Shown in pieces: positions 8,180 to 15,468 of a DNA stretch of 64,000 nucleotides. The notes below the pieces were generated by a model. It was not told the DNA's origin, did no database searches, and saw only the letters and a program-made list of their open reading frames with translations. The stretch spans positions 60,404-124,403 of the forward strand of contig NZ_LZKJ01000049.1 of assembly GCF_001672775.1 (NCBI RefSeq), written 5' to 3'. The first letter of the stretch is position 1. Each line of letters starts with the position of its first letter. The DNA comes from Mycobacterium kyorinense (GTDB lineage: Bacteria; Actinomycetota; Actinomycetes; Mycobacteriales; Mycobacteriaceae). The position numbers and the translations under genes are program-made.

Positions 8180-9046
8180 CTAGACTTTCGCGATCACTTT
8201 CTCGGCGAACTTCTCCAGGTTACGGATCTTGGTATCCAGCGGCTCGGTGTCGGGTCCCTTGATGTAGGGGACGCGGAAGCCGACGATGACGTCGGTAACG
8301 CCCTTGTCCTCCAACCGCTTGATCCCGTCGAGCGTGAACGCGTCGGCCGAGATCACATGGATCTCAAACGGGCCGTCGTTGCCTTCTTCTTCGCGAAATC
8401 TTTTGAGCCGCAACAGCAACTCGTCGAGTTCGGCGGGGTCGCCGCCGCCGTGCATCCAGCCGTCAGCGCGCGCCGCCCGTCGTAGCGCGGCATCGGCGTG
8501 CCCGCCGATCAGGATCGGGATCGGCTTGGTGGGTGCCGGGGTCATCTTGGTCTTGGGGATGTCGTAGAACTCGCCGTGGAACTCGAAGTAGTCGCCGGTG
8601 GTGAGCCCGCGCACGATCTCGATGCATTCGTCAATGCGCTTGCCGCGCTTGGCGAACGGGACACCCATCAGCTCGTAATCGTCGGGCCAGGGGCTGGTGC
8701 CCACGCCCAGACCCACCCGGTTGCCGATCAACGCCGCCAGCGAACCGGCCTGCTTGGCCACCAGGGCCGGCGGCCGGATCGGCAGCTTGAGCACGAAGAA
8801 GTTGAACCTCAGCGTCGTCGTCACCGCACCCAGCGCAGCAGTCAGCACGAACGTCTCGATGAACGCCTTGCCGTCCAGGAATTCGCGGTTGCCGTCGGGC
8901 GTATACGGATACTTCGCCTCGGACTCGAACGGGTAGGCGATGCTGTCGGGAATCGTCATGCTGGCGTACCCGGCTGCCTCGGCCGCCTTTGCTAGCGGAA
9001 TGTAAAACGTCGGATCGGTCATCGCCTCGGCATAGCTGAACCGCAC
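8180..9046 (-). CDS. LLM-class F420-dependent oxidoreductase
   Basis: A 288-residue luciferase-like (TIM-barrel) oxidoreductase, a family that uses F420 or FMN as hydride carrier. Family features are MRFSYAEAM at the start, then PIRPPALVAKQAGSL, RVGLGVGTSPWPDDYELMG and PIPILIGGHADAALRRAARADGW in pieces. The length and N-terminus match the M. tuberculosis Rv0940c type (recalled). The substrate is unknown. It is convergent with the crotonase gene (16-base gap) and divergent from the second GAF-ANTAR gene. I found no KstR-type motif in its upstream region, unlike the LLM gene at 32928. Confidence 0.88.
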   Translation of the reverse strand: MRFSYAEAMTDPTFYIPLAKAAEAAGYASMTIPDSIAYPFESEAKYPYTPDGNREFLDGKAFIETFVLTAALGAVTTTLRFNFFVLKLPIRPPALVAKQAGSLAALIGNRVGLGVGTSPWPDDYELMGVPFAKRGKRIDECIEIVRGLTTGDYFEFHGEFYDIPKTKMTPAPTKPIPILIGGHADAALRRAARADGWMHGGGDPAELDELLLRLKRFREEEGNDGPFEIHVISADAFTLDGIKRLEDKGVTDVIVGFRVPYIKGPDTEPLDTKIRNLEKFAEKVIAKV

Positions 9047-9161
9047 ACTGCCTCCAGTCCTGGGAATCGCAAAGCGTCAACGGAATACTAGGTTGCCTCG
9101 TTTGCCGGACGGCGGAAGAATAACGGGATCGCGATCGAAGCAGCCGATCGGAGCCAACCGA

Positions 9162-9860
9162 ATGATGGGTAGCCACCGGGGTGAGCAGATCCGCGAAGTC
9201 GCGGACCTGATTCAGGCGTTGCAACAGCAGGAGACCGATGCCGACATGGTCCTCGGAGAACTCACCGAAAGTGCCGTCAAGTCCGTGCCAGGTGCGCAGT
9301 ACGCCGGCATCACGATCGCAACCCGCAACGGCAAAGTGCGAACGGCGTCGGCGACGGGCCGGTATCCAGTGTTGCTCGACGAGATTCAGGGACGCCACGA
9401 GCAGGGGCCGTGCCTGTCGGCGGCGTGGGAACAGCACATGATCCGGATCAAAGACATGACGCTGGAGCACCGTTGGCCGGCGTATTGCCGCGACGCCATC
9501 GCAGAGACGCCGATCCGGTCGATCATGTCGTTTCAATTGTTCGCCGACCATCAGACGATGGGAGCGTTGAACTTCTACGCCGAGCGGCCGAACGTGTTCG
9601 ACTACGAGGCGACCGAGCTCGGGTTGATCGTCGCCACCCACACCGCGCTGGCATGGAATCTGGTGCGCCGCGACGAGCAGTTCCGCAGCGCGCTGGCATC
9701 GCGCGACATCATCGGCCAGGCCAAGGGCATGATCATGGAGCGGTTCAAGATCGATGCGGTGCAGGCATTCGAACTGCTCAAGCGGCTGTCGCAGAGTTCG
9801 AACACGCCGCTGGTCGTGGTAGCCCGCCAACTGGTCGAGTCAGAACATCCCAGTCGATGA
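9162..9860 (+). CDS. GAF and ANTAR domain transcription antitermination regulator
   Basis: A 232-residue protein. The GAF domain runs from about residue 20 to 150, with GAQYAGITIATRNGK at its start. The ANTAR domain follows at about 165-225 (SRDIIGQAKGMIMERF, then LLKRLSQSSN). By family it would bind two-hexaloop RNA and prevent transcription termination in response to an unknown signal. The start is the ATG at 9162, with a weak purine stretch upstream. The stop overlaps the start of the next gene by four bases (ATGA), so the two are translationally coupled. It is a paralogue of the protein at 4034. Confidence 0.88.
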   Translation: MMGSHRGEQIREVADLIQALQQQETDADMVLGELTESAVKSVPGAQYAGITIATRNGKVRTASATGRYPVLLDEIQGRHEQGPCLSAAWEQHMIRIKDMTLEHRWPAYCRDAIAETPIRSIMSFQLFADHQTMGALNFYAERPNVFDYEATELGLIVATHTALAWNLVRRDEQFRSALASRDIIGQAKGMIMERFKIDAVQAFELLKRLSQSSNTPLVVVARQLVESEHPSR

Positions 9861-10234
9861 CCGCGACCGAGCCGGAGCCGCCAAACCTGGATCGCGCGGC
9901 GGCACGGGCCGAGGCGGCGCGGCGACGGGCCAGCGAGTTGCAAAAGCGCAGAAGCGAACTCGCTTCTGGCCTGGGCGCTGACGCCGACACAGCAGAACAG
10001 GCGCGGCTGCACGCCCAAGAATCACTAGCGCGAGCCAAACGGGCGCATCACGCCGCGGCCGAGCGGCACCGCGAGGCCGGTGCGGCGCACCGGCGTGCCG
10101 CTGCCGCGCACGAGCAGGCCGCCATGCTCGCCGGAGACGGTAACGGCGAGGCGCATCAGGACGCGGCCGAGGCACACCGCGCCGCCGCCGCGGCCCACGA
10201 CGACGCCGCCGCCGAGCAGCAAAAATCGGAGTAG
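9857..10234 (+). CDS. Ala/Arg/His-rich predicted coiled-coil protein, function unknown
   Basis: A 125-residue, highly charged protein almost entirely made of Ala, Arg, Glu, His and Gln. It looks like one long helix (ARAEAARRRASELQKRRSEL, AHHAAAERHREAGAAHRRAA). There is no signal peptide, membrane helix or recognisable domain. The ATG overlaps the stop of the GAF-ANTAR gene (ATGA), which favours real, coupled translation. The stop is six bases from the convergent CheB gene. Composition suggests nucleic-acid or protein-scaffold binding, but this is only inference. Confidence 0.65.
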   Translation: MTATEPEPPNLDRAAARAEAARRRASELQKRRSELASGLGADADTAEQARLHAQESLARAKRAHHAAAERHREAGAAHRRAAAAHEQAAMLAGDGNGEAHQDAAEAHRAAAAAHDDAAAEQQKSE

Positions 10235-10239
10235 CTCGC

Positions 10240-10887
10240 CTACGAGCTGAGCCGAGCCCACGGCGGCAGCGGCACCGTCAGCAATTCCGCCGCTCCTGGC
10301 GCAGTAGTGAGGGCCAGCAGCGCGGGTGCCAGCCGCTCCGGCGGTAGCACGAAGTCCGCGCAACCGGTCGCAATCGCATTGGCGGGCATGCTCGAGGCGC
10401 GAGCCGTTGCCGGATCCTGCACCAGCACCCGCCCGCCGCCCCGCTTGACTGCACGACATCCATCCGCCCCATCGCCGAGCGCACCGGTCAAGATGACGGC
10501 AACAGTCGGAGTAAGTTGCGCCGAACTGTTCAGCAGCGCGTTGCCGGGACCGACGTCACCGGCGTTGTCGTCGAGTACCCATCGGCCCGCGTCGTCGATG
10601 GTCGCCATGGTCTCCGCTGGTATCACGGTGACGCCGGGTTGGTCCGCCGCGCAACCGGCTTCGGCGGCCCGGACGGGCAGGCCCGTACGGCGGGCCAAAA
10701 TTGGCGCTAGCAGGTCGTAGGCCTGTGTGCGGCGACGATGCTGCACCACCGCGATCGGGACGGGATAGGCCCCTGGAAGCCCTGCCAAGAGGGTCGTGAT
10801 GGCTGGTATCCCGCCGAGTGATGCAACGATGACGACCCGCCCGAAGTTCGGTGTCGTAACGGAACCGCCGGCCGGGATCATCTCCAT
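10240..10887 (-). CDS. CheB-type protein-glutamate methylesterase domain protein
   Basis: A 215-residue, single-domain CheB methylesterase without a receiver domain. The catalytic elements are visible: Ser in VIVASLGG, His in AVVQHRRR (the usual QHMP has become QHRR) and Asp in LTGALGDGADG. The family demethylates or deamidates Glu residues. Here the partner is unknown because no receptor is nearby. The start is the ATG at 10887. ATG 10881 is an alternative two residues on. A perfect dyad at 10898-10921 lies between it and the divergent Crp/Fnr gene. A CheR-PAS gene and a second CheB lie within 5 kb. Confidence 0.8.
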   Translation of the reverse strand: MEMIPAGGSVTTPNFGRVVIVASLGGIPAITTLLAGLPGAYPVPIAVVQHRRRTQAYDLLAPILARRTGLPVRAAEAGCAADQPGVTVIPAETMATIDDAGRWVLDDNAGDVGPGNALLNSSAQLTPTVAVILTGALGDGADGCRAVKRGGGRVLVQDPATARASSMPANAIATGCADFVLPPERLAPALLALTTAPGAAELLTVPLPPWARLSS

Positions 10888-10897
10888 CAGCGTAGTC

Positions 10898-10921
10898 GTT
10901 ATGTCGGGTTCCCGACATAAC
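10898..10921. promoter_or_regulatory. Perfect 11-bp dyad, candidate Crp/Fnr operator
   Basis: GTTATGTCGGG and its exact complement CCCGACATAAC are separated by TT, in the 61-bp gap between the divergent cheB-like and Crp/Fnr genes. It ends 27 bases before the Crp/Fnr start and begins 11 bases before the CheB start. This position is right for autoregulation and for joint control of both genes. Confidence 0.6.
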
Positions 10922-10948
10922 CGCAGACACATTGGGTACCCGACGGCA

Positions 10949-11665
10949 ATGACCGAGGAAGAGGTTCGGCGCAACGCGATCCTGGCCCAGCTACCTGAAA
11001 ACGAATTCGCCCAGTTGCAGGGTCACCTACGTCTGGAGCAGAGCGAAGTCAAACATTCGGCATACGAGCCGGGAAAGCCGATCGCCGACATCTATTTCCC
11101 ACTGACCTCGGTGTACTCGCTGGTGGCCATGGCCGACGGGCAGATCCAGCTCGAGGTCGCCACCGTCGGTCACGAAGGGATGGTGGGGCTTCCGGTATAT
11201 CTCGGTGCCACCAGTAGCCCACAGGCTGCCTTTTGCCAGGTTCCGGGGGATACAGCTGTGATGAGCGTGGGTGACTTCCGGCAGGCCCTCAACCGTGACG
11301 GGGCGTTACACGCACTGCTGAACCGCTTCACTCAGGCGACAATGGTGCAGGTCTCCCAGAATGTCGTCTGCAACCGCAGTCATGCCACCGAAGCCCGGAT
11401 GGCGCGCTGGTTGCTCACCACCCAGGACCGGGTCGGCCGCGACGAATTTCCGCTCACCCAGGAATTTCTCGCCCAGATGCTGGGCGTGCACCGGCCAACT
11501 GTCTCCGAGACCGCGCAACGAATCCAGGCGCAGGAGCTCATTCGCTACCGACGTGGCGTCATCACGATCGCCGATCGCGACGGGTTGGTGCAGCGGGCAT
11601 GTGAGTGCTACGGCATCGTCAAGGCTGAATTCGACGACTTGCGTAACCACCGCCGAAACTCGTGA
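10949..11665 (+). CDS. Crp/Fnr-family transcriptional regulator
   Basis: A 238-residue regulator. The cyclic-nucleotide-binding-like beta-roll covers about residues 20-145 (EPGKPIADIYFPLTSVYSLV at its front). A C-terminal winged helix has the recognition region LTQEFLAQMLGVHRPTVSET near 170-190. The first domain lacks the RxA phosphate-binding cassette of cAMP receptors, so the effector may differ. The start is the ATG at 10949, after the dyad at 10898-10921. It is divergent from the CheB-like gene and convergent with CheR-PAS. It is likely the local regulator of this cluster by position. Confidence 0.87.
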   Translation: MTEEEVRRNAILAQLPENEFAQLQGHLRLEQSEVKHSAYEPGKPIADIYFPLTSVYSLVAMADGQIQLEVATVGHEGMVGLPVYLGATSSPQAAFCQVPGDTAVMSVGDFRQALNRDGALHALLNRFTQATMVQVSQNVVCNRSHATEARMARWLLTTQDRVGRDEFPLTQEFLAQMLGVHRPTVSETAQRIQAQELIRYRRGVITIADRDGLVQRACECYGIVKAEFDDLRNHRRNS

Positions 11666-11674
11666 ACTTTCGTG

Positions 11675-13516
11675 TCAGGATTGCGCATCCATCAACAGCA
11701 GGGCACCGTTGACGCCGCCCTCGGGGGCTTGAAAGCCGGTGCAGGTCACCCGAACCTGAGTAGGCCGGCCGCGCCGATTGACCGCCTCGACGATCGACTC
11801 GCCCGGGTTGTCCGGGTCCACGAACGCATTGCCGATCAGCGGCCGCACATTGTCCATCGGCAGTCCGATGTCCAGAGCGGTCAACACTTCGCCGGTGGTC
11901 TCGTCGGCGCGTAAACCCCACAGCTCCTCGCAGCGATGGTTCCACACCACCACCCGCATCTCGCGATCGACCACCACCATGCCGAGATGAACCGAATTGA
12001 CCAGGGAATCAAGGAAAGTACGGGCATCGTCGAGTTCGACGCTGCGCTCGCGCAAAGCATCGTTGATGGTGTGCAGCTCGTCGTTGGTGGACTGCAACTC
12101 CTCGTTCATCGTCTCGAGTTCTTCGTTGGTGGACTGCAGCTCTTCGTTGGTGGTCTCCAACTCCTCGACCGTTGACTGCAGTTCGTCGTTTGTGGTCTCG
12201 AGTTCTTCGTTGGTGGATTGCAGTTCTTCATAAGCGGCTTCGAGTTGGCGGTTGGTCTGAACCACCTTGTCCAGCAACGCTCGTGTCGCCGTGACGTCGA
12301 AGAACACGATCGACACGCCCAGCAGCCCGTTTTCAGCGTCGACGAGCGGGTTGACATGGATTTCGAACCATACGGCTTCCATGCCCGGCCGCTGCCATTT
12401 GACGTCGGGAATCCGCGCCGATCGCCGCTCGACCTTGGCCTGCTCCAAGAACGCGCGCAGCTCCACCGGCCGATACGAGACCTCCAGGTCGCGCAGCAGC
12501 CGGCCGATGTCGCGGGCCGACAGCCCGAACATGGTCTCGGCCTGCTGGTTGATCATCGCCACGGTGTCCTCGCCGGTCACCACCAGCTGCGCAACGGGAT
12601 TAGCGCGGAAAGCCAAGTCGCGCACAGTGCCCAGGCCGGGCAGTTCTCCGCGGCGGTCATACATCGCCGCCGCTGGATCGTAACGGTCCAAGCCGGTGTG
12701 CGATCCCGGCGTCTTTTTGAAGATACGGTGTTTGAGGCTCAGCGGGGTGAACCGATCGGTATGACTCAACAACATCTCAGCGTGGCCGAGGAACAACGTG
12801 CCTTGCGCAGCCAGCGCGAAGTGCAAGCGTCCCAAGACATTCCGCTGAGTTTCTGCGTTCATGTACATCAGCGTGTTCCGGCACGCCAGCAGGTCCACCC
12901 GGGAGATGGGGGCGTCCTTGACCACGTCGTTGCGGCCGAAGATCACCGCGCGGCGTAGATCTTTGTGAAAGATGTAGCGGCCGTTGAGTTGTTCGAAGTA
13001 CTTCTCCAGAAGGTCTGTGGGAACCGACTCGATGGCTTTGGCGTCGTAGCTGGCGGCTCGCGCCTCGGTCAGCGCATGCTCGTCGACGTCGGTCGCATAA
13101 ATTTTCACCCGCTGCCGAAAGCTATCGGATCCGAGTGCCTCGGCCAGCAGCATGGCCAGCGTGTAGGCCTCTTGACCGGAGGCGCAGCCGGCACTCCAGA
13201 TCCGGATCGGGTCGTCCGGGCCGCGCTCGGCAAGCATTTTCGGGATGACATCGGCGGCGATGTATTCCCAGGCGTCCGGGTCCCGGAAGAACGCCGTGAC
13301 GTTGATCAGGATCGTGTTGAACAGCGCCGAGAACTCGTCGGAGCTGGCCTGCAGCACATCGAGATATTCCTCGAAGGTGTCATGGCCGGACTGGGCCATC
13401 CGGTGACGCACCCGCCGCATCAGCGTGGTGCGCTTATATCCGGTGAAGTCGAACCCCCGTGAATCCCGCATGTAGCGCAGCAGGGCCTCGAACGATTCGT
13501 CGGTCTTCGTGTCCAT
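11675..13516 (-). CDS. CheR methyltransferase fused to coiled coil and PAS domains
   Basis: A 613-residue protein. The CheR SAM-dependent methyltransferase comes first (residues about 8-270), with IWSAGCASGQEAYTLAMLL as SAM motif and LLACRNTLMYM. A PAS domain covers about 300-415. A long regular coiled coil (about 418-485) follows, built of repeats such as ELQSTNEELETTN. A second PAS domain is at about 490-605. Architectures like this link methylation to sensing in non-flagellar signalling. No motility gene is present in the window. The next gene upstream on this strand is the STAS-ATPase, so it may be the distal gene of that run. Confidence 0.88.
   Translation of the reverse strand: MDTKTDESFEALLRYMRDSRGFDFTGYKRTTLMRRVRHRMAQSGHDTFEEYLDVLQASSDEFSALFNTILINVTAFFRDPDAWEYIAADVIPKMLAERGPDDPIRIWSAGCASGQEAYTLAMLLAEALGSDSFRQRVKIYATDVDEHALTEARAASYDAKAIESVPTDLLEKYFEQLNGRYIFHKDLRRAVIFGRNDVVKDAPISRVDLLACRNTLMYMNAETQRNVLGRLHFALAAQGTLFLGHAEMLLSHTDRFTPLSLKHRIFKKTPGSHTGLDRYDPAAAMYDRRGELPGLGTVRDLAFRANPVAQLVVTGEDTVAMINQQAETMFGLSARDIGRLLRDLEVSYRPVELRAFLEQAKVERRSARIPDVKWQRPGMEAVWFEIHVNPLVDAENGLLGVSIVFFDVTATRALLDKVVQTNRQLEAAYEELQSTNEELETTNDELQSTVEELETTNEELQSTNEELETMNEELQSTNDELHTINDALRERSVELDDARTFLDSLVNSVHLGMVVVDREMRVVVWNHRCEELWGLRADETTGEVLTALDIGLPMDNVRPLIGNAFVDPDNPGESIVEAVNRRGRPTQVRVTCTGFQAPEGGVNGALLLMDAQS
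12040..12240 (-). repeat. Internal coding repeats for the CheR-PAS coiled coil
   Basis: Short near-identical units alternate here and encode EELQSTN and EELETTN heptad-like blocks. The repetition is in frame and protein-driven. It is not a CRISPR and there are no spacers. Such tracts can expand or contract by slippage. Confidence 0.7.
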
Positions 13517-13602
13517 CTCGTCCCGTCTGGCGATAAAACGTGGCGAATTTGAACATTACTCGGGGCTCGGAGACGCCTGGTCCGTATCGTCGCGGACGCT
13601 GC

Positions 13603-14361
13603 CTAGAGCTTGTTTTCCGGACCGACGACCGCCCACACCGCCTTCCCTGACGGGGTCGGTGTGCTGCCCCAGGCACAGGAGACCGCAGCGACGATGGCCA
13701 AGCCGGACACTCGCTCGCCGCCGCGGAACGGGTCCTCCCGACGAGCCGCCGGCGTCGTGCTGCAATCCTGCACCGACACCGTGACAGTTGCTCCGTTGGT
13801 TTCCAGCACCAGCACAGGCGTGCTCGCGGTGTGCTGCAAGACATTCTCCACGAATACGTTCACGACGACGGTGGCCACCGGAATCAGCTCGGTCTGCGAC
13901 CACGCCGTCAGATACTCGCCAACCAGATCACGCGCGCGACGCAGGCTGGCCAGCGAAGCGGGCAACTCCACCCGGGCCCGCCGCCTGGCCTGCCGCCCCT
14001 CGACGGGCAGCGCGTTCAGGGCTGCTTCGACGGTTGCGTGTACCGGCACGTAGCGCGTCACACCGATCCGGGAGATGGTGGTCCGTCGGTCGGCATCGCC
14101 ACACACCAGAACGATCGGAACATCGGGCCAAGTGCTCACGTGCCAGCGGGCGCTGGTGAACACCGACCAGGCGGAGGACGCCGGCACGTCGAGCGCGTTG
14201 ACATCGACGAGGACCGCCCGCGGCTCGTCCAACGCCGCTTTGATGATGGCGTCCCTCAATTTCAGGTAGGTACTGCTGTCGAGAACACCGTCGATGGTCA
14301 GCAGGCAGGCCGTCGCCACGGTGTCACTGGAAACGGCTAGCTCGCTCGCGTATCTAGCCAC
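13603..14361 (-). CDS. STAS domain fused to HATPase_c anti-sigma-kinase-like domain
   Basis: A 252-residue protein that combines both partners of a partner switch. The N-terminal STAS domain (about 5-110) keeps a Ser at the SpoIIAA phosphosite position (LDVPASSAW). The C-terminal GHKL ATPase domain (about 120-252) resembles RsbW, with VVNVFVENVLQHT as N box, VQDCSTTPA as the D-containing box and GGERVSGLAIVAAV as the glycine loop. The Glu normally four residues before the N-box Asn is Val, so kinase activity is uncertain. The start is the GTG at 14361, eight bases inside the end of the preceding cheB reading frame, which implies coupling. Confidence 0.78.
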   Translation of the reverse strand: MARYASELAVSSDTVATACLLTIDGVLDSSTYLKLRDAIIKAALDEPRAVLVDVNALDVPASSAWSVFTSARWHVSTWPDVPIVLVCGDADRRTTISRIGVTRYVPVHATVEAALNALPVEGRQARRRARVELPASLASLRRARDLVGEYLTAWSQTELIPVATVVVNVFVENVLQHTASTPVLVLETNGATVTVSVQDCSTTPAARREDPFRGGERVSGLAIVAAVSCAWGSTPTPSGKAVWAVVGPENKL

Positions 14362-14679
14362 TGGTTTCCCGGTGTTTCGTATAGGCGTCCGACAACCTGC
14401 TGCCGAGGACGGCCATCGCATGCTCTGCTTCGTCGGCGATTGCTTGATAACGTTCGCTGAGGAGCCCGGGGTTGACCTGGTCGGCGAGCCGGCGGGACAG
14501 TTTGGCTTTCTCCTGGAGGCTGCGCATGGCAATCCACATCGCATTTTCGACCTCCTCATCCCGCGCCCGTAGCAACGCATCAGCTGTCCAGGCATGGCCG
14601 ACGTGGCAGCGGTAATTGCCCTCGCTGACGGAGATCAGCGAGCCATTGCAATCCGGGCAGGTGTACCCGGACACGGGGG
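14354..14679 (-). pseudogene. Out-of-frame C-terminal zinc-ribbon part of cheB
   Basis: This stretch encodes GYTCPDCNG, YRCHVGHAW and a helical tail ending in RLSDAYTKHRETSG, the normal C-terminal extension of mycobacterial CheB-type proteins. It is in a different frame from the catalytic part upstream. Removing one base from the five-base G run at 14675-14679 (C run on the coding strand) joins the two parts seamlessly as SLGPVSGYTCP. This may be a real one-base insertion, slippage-based phase variation or a sequencing error. Confidence 0.7.
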
Positions 14680-15359
14680 CCCAACGACTCAGTGTCGAAT
14701 TCGGTCGAGAATCGCCGGGCCATCGCGATCCGGTTTTCCAACTCCATGCGCGCGTCCGGCTCCATTTCACATTCCTCAAATACTCGGTCGGCCAACTGCT
14801 TGAGCAGACCACCCACCTCCGCTGCCGCCGCCTCGTGATCGATCACGCCGGCGCCGATCGCATTCAGCGGCATCGCCGGAAACAGCGCATCAGAGGGCGC
14901 TTGGGCGATCGTCGTACCACCGCGTGATCGGATCGCGGCAGAGCCCAATGTCCCGTCGTCCAGCACACCGGACAGCAACACGCTCACCGCGCGTTGGCCG
15001 TGGCCCAGCGCCACCGACCTGAACAGCGCGTTGATGGCAGGACGGTGGCCGTTCTCGGTAGGCCCCTCGGAGAGCGCAATCCGGTTGTCTTCCACCATCA
15101 GATGCCGGTTCGGAACCGCTACCCAGATGGTGCCGTGTTCTAAGGGTGCGCCGTCGACGGCCTGCGCCGCGGGCAGCGGACCATTGCGGTCCAGGATGCG
15201 CGCCAAAACACTGGGCGCGCCCACGGGCATATGCAGTGCTACCAGGACCGCGTACGGCAGATCCGGTGGCAGGCCGGCTGCGAATTGGGTGAGCGCCTCC
15301 ACCCCGCCGGCCGAGGCGCCGACCGCGACCACGTTGAGGGTGTTGTTTTCGACTGGCAT
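14580..15359 (-). CDS. CheB-type protein-glutamate methylesterase, frameshifted after catalytic domain
   Basis: As read, a 259-residue product. The catalytic methylesterase domain is complete (about residues 8-190): Ser in VVAVGASAGG, His in LVALHMPVG and Asp in LLSGVLDDGTLG. There is no receiver domain. The helical segment up to about residue 226 is normal. After SLGP the frame runs into an unrelated tail because of an extra base at 14675-14679, so the zinc-ribbon C-terminus is lost. The start is the ATG at 15359, preceded by GGTGGGGAGC. A SigF-like promoter lies upstream. The intact gene would end at 14354 and overlap the STAS-ATPase gene. Confidence 0.8.
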   Translation of the reverse strand: MPVENNTLNVVAVGASAGGVEALTQFAAGLPPDLPYAVLVALHMPVGAPSVLARILDRNGPLPAAQAVDGAPLEHGTIWVAVPNRHLMVEDNRIALSEGPTENGHRPAINALFRSVALGHGQRAVSVLLSGVLDDGTLGSAAIRSRGGTTIAQAPSDALFPAMPLNAIGAGVIDHEAAAAEVGGLLKQLADRVFEECEMEPDARMELENRIAMARRFSTEFDTESLGPRVRVHLPGLQWLADLRQRGQLPLPRRPCLDS

Positions 15360-15381
15360 AGCGCTCCCCACCATCTCTGGG

Positions 15382-15407
15382 TTACCCACAGGCATGCGAG
15401 GGCAACC
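15382..15407 (-). promoter_or_regulatory. SigF-like promoter for cheB / STAS-ATPase
   Basis: On the minus strand GGTTG (15403-15407) and GGGTAA (15382-15387) are separated by 15 bases. This is close to the mycobacterial SigF consensus GGTTT-N15-17-GGGTA. The -10 element is 22 bases before the cheB start. One -35 base deviates. Confidence 0.4.
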
Positions 15408-15468
15408 CTGTTATCGGGGCGTCTGTCCAGAGTACGCGCGTCTACGGGGGGTGGGGCAATCGGAAATT

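Noticed and set aside
12040..12240. Regular short repeats that look like a CRISPR array
   Set aside because: They are in-frame heptad-type codons of the CheR-PAS coiled coil, with no spacers and no cas genes.
10240..15359. CheB and CheR as a chemotaxis operon
   Set aside because: No receptor, CheA, CheW, CheY or motility gene is present, and mycobacteria are non-flagellated. The domain company points to partner switching.
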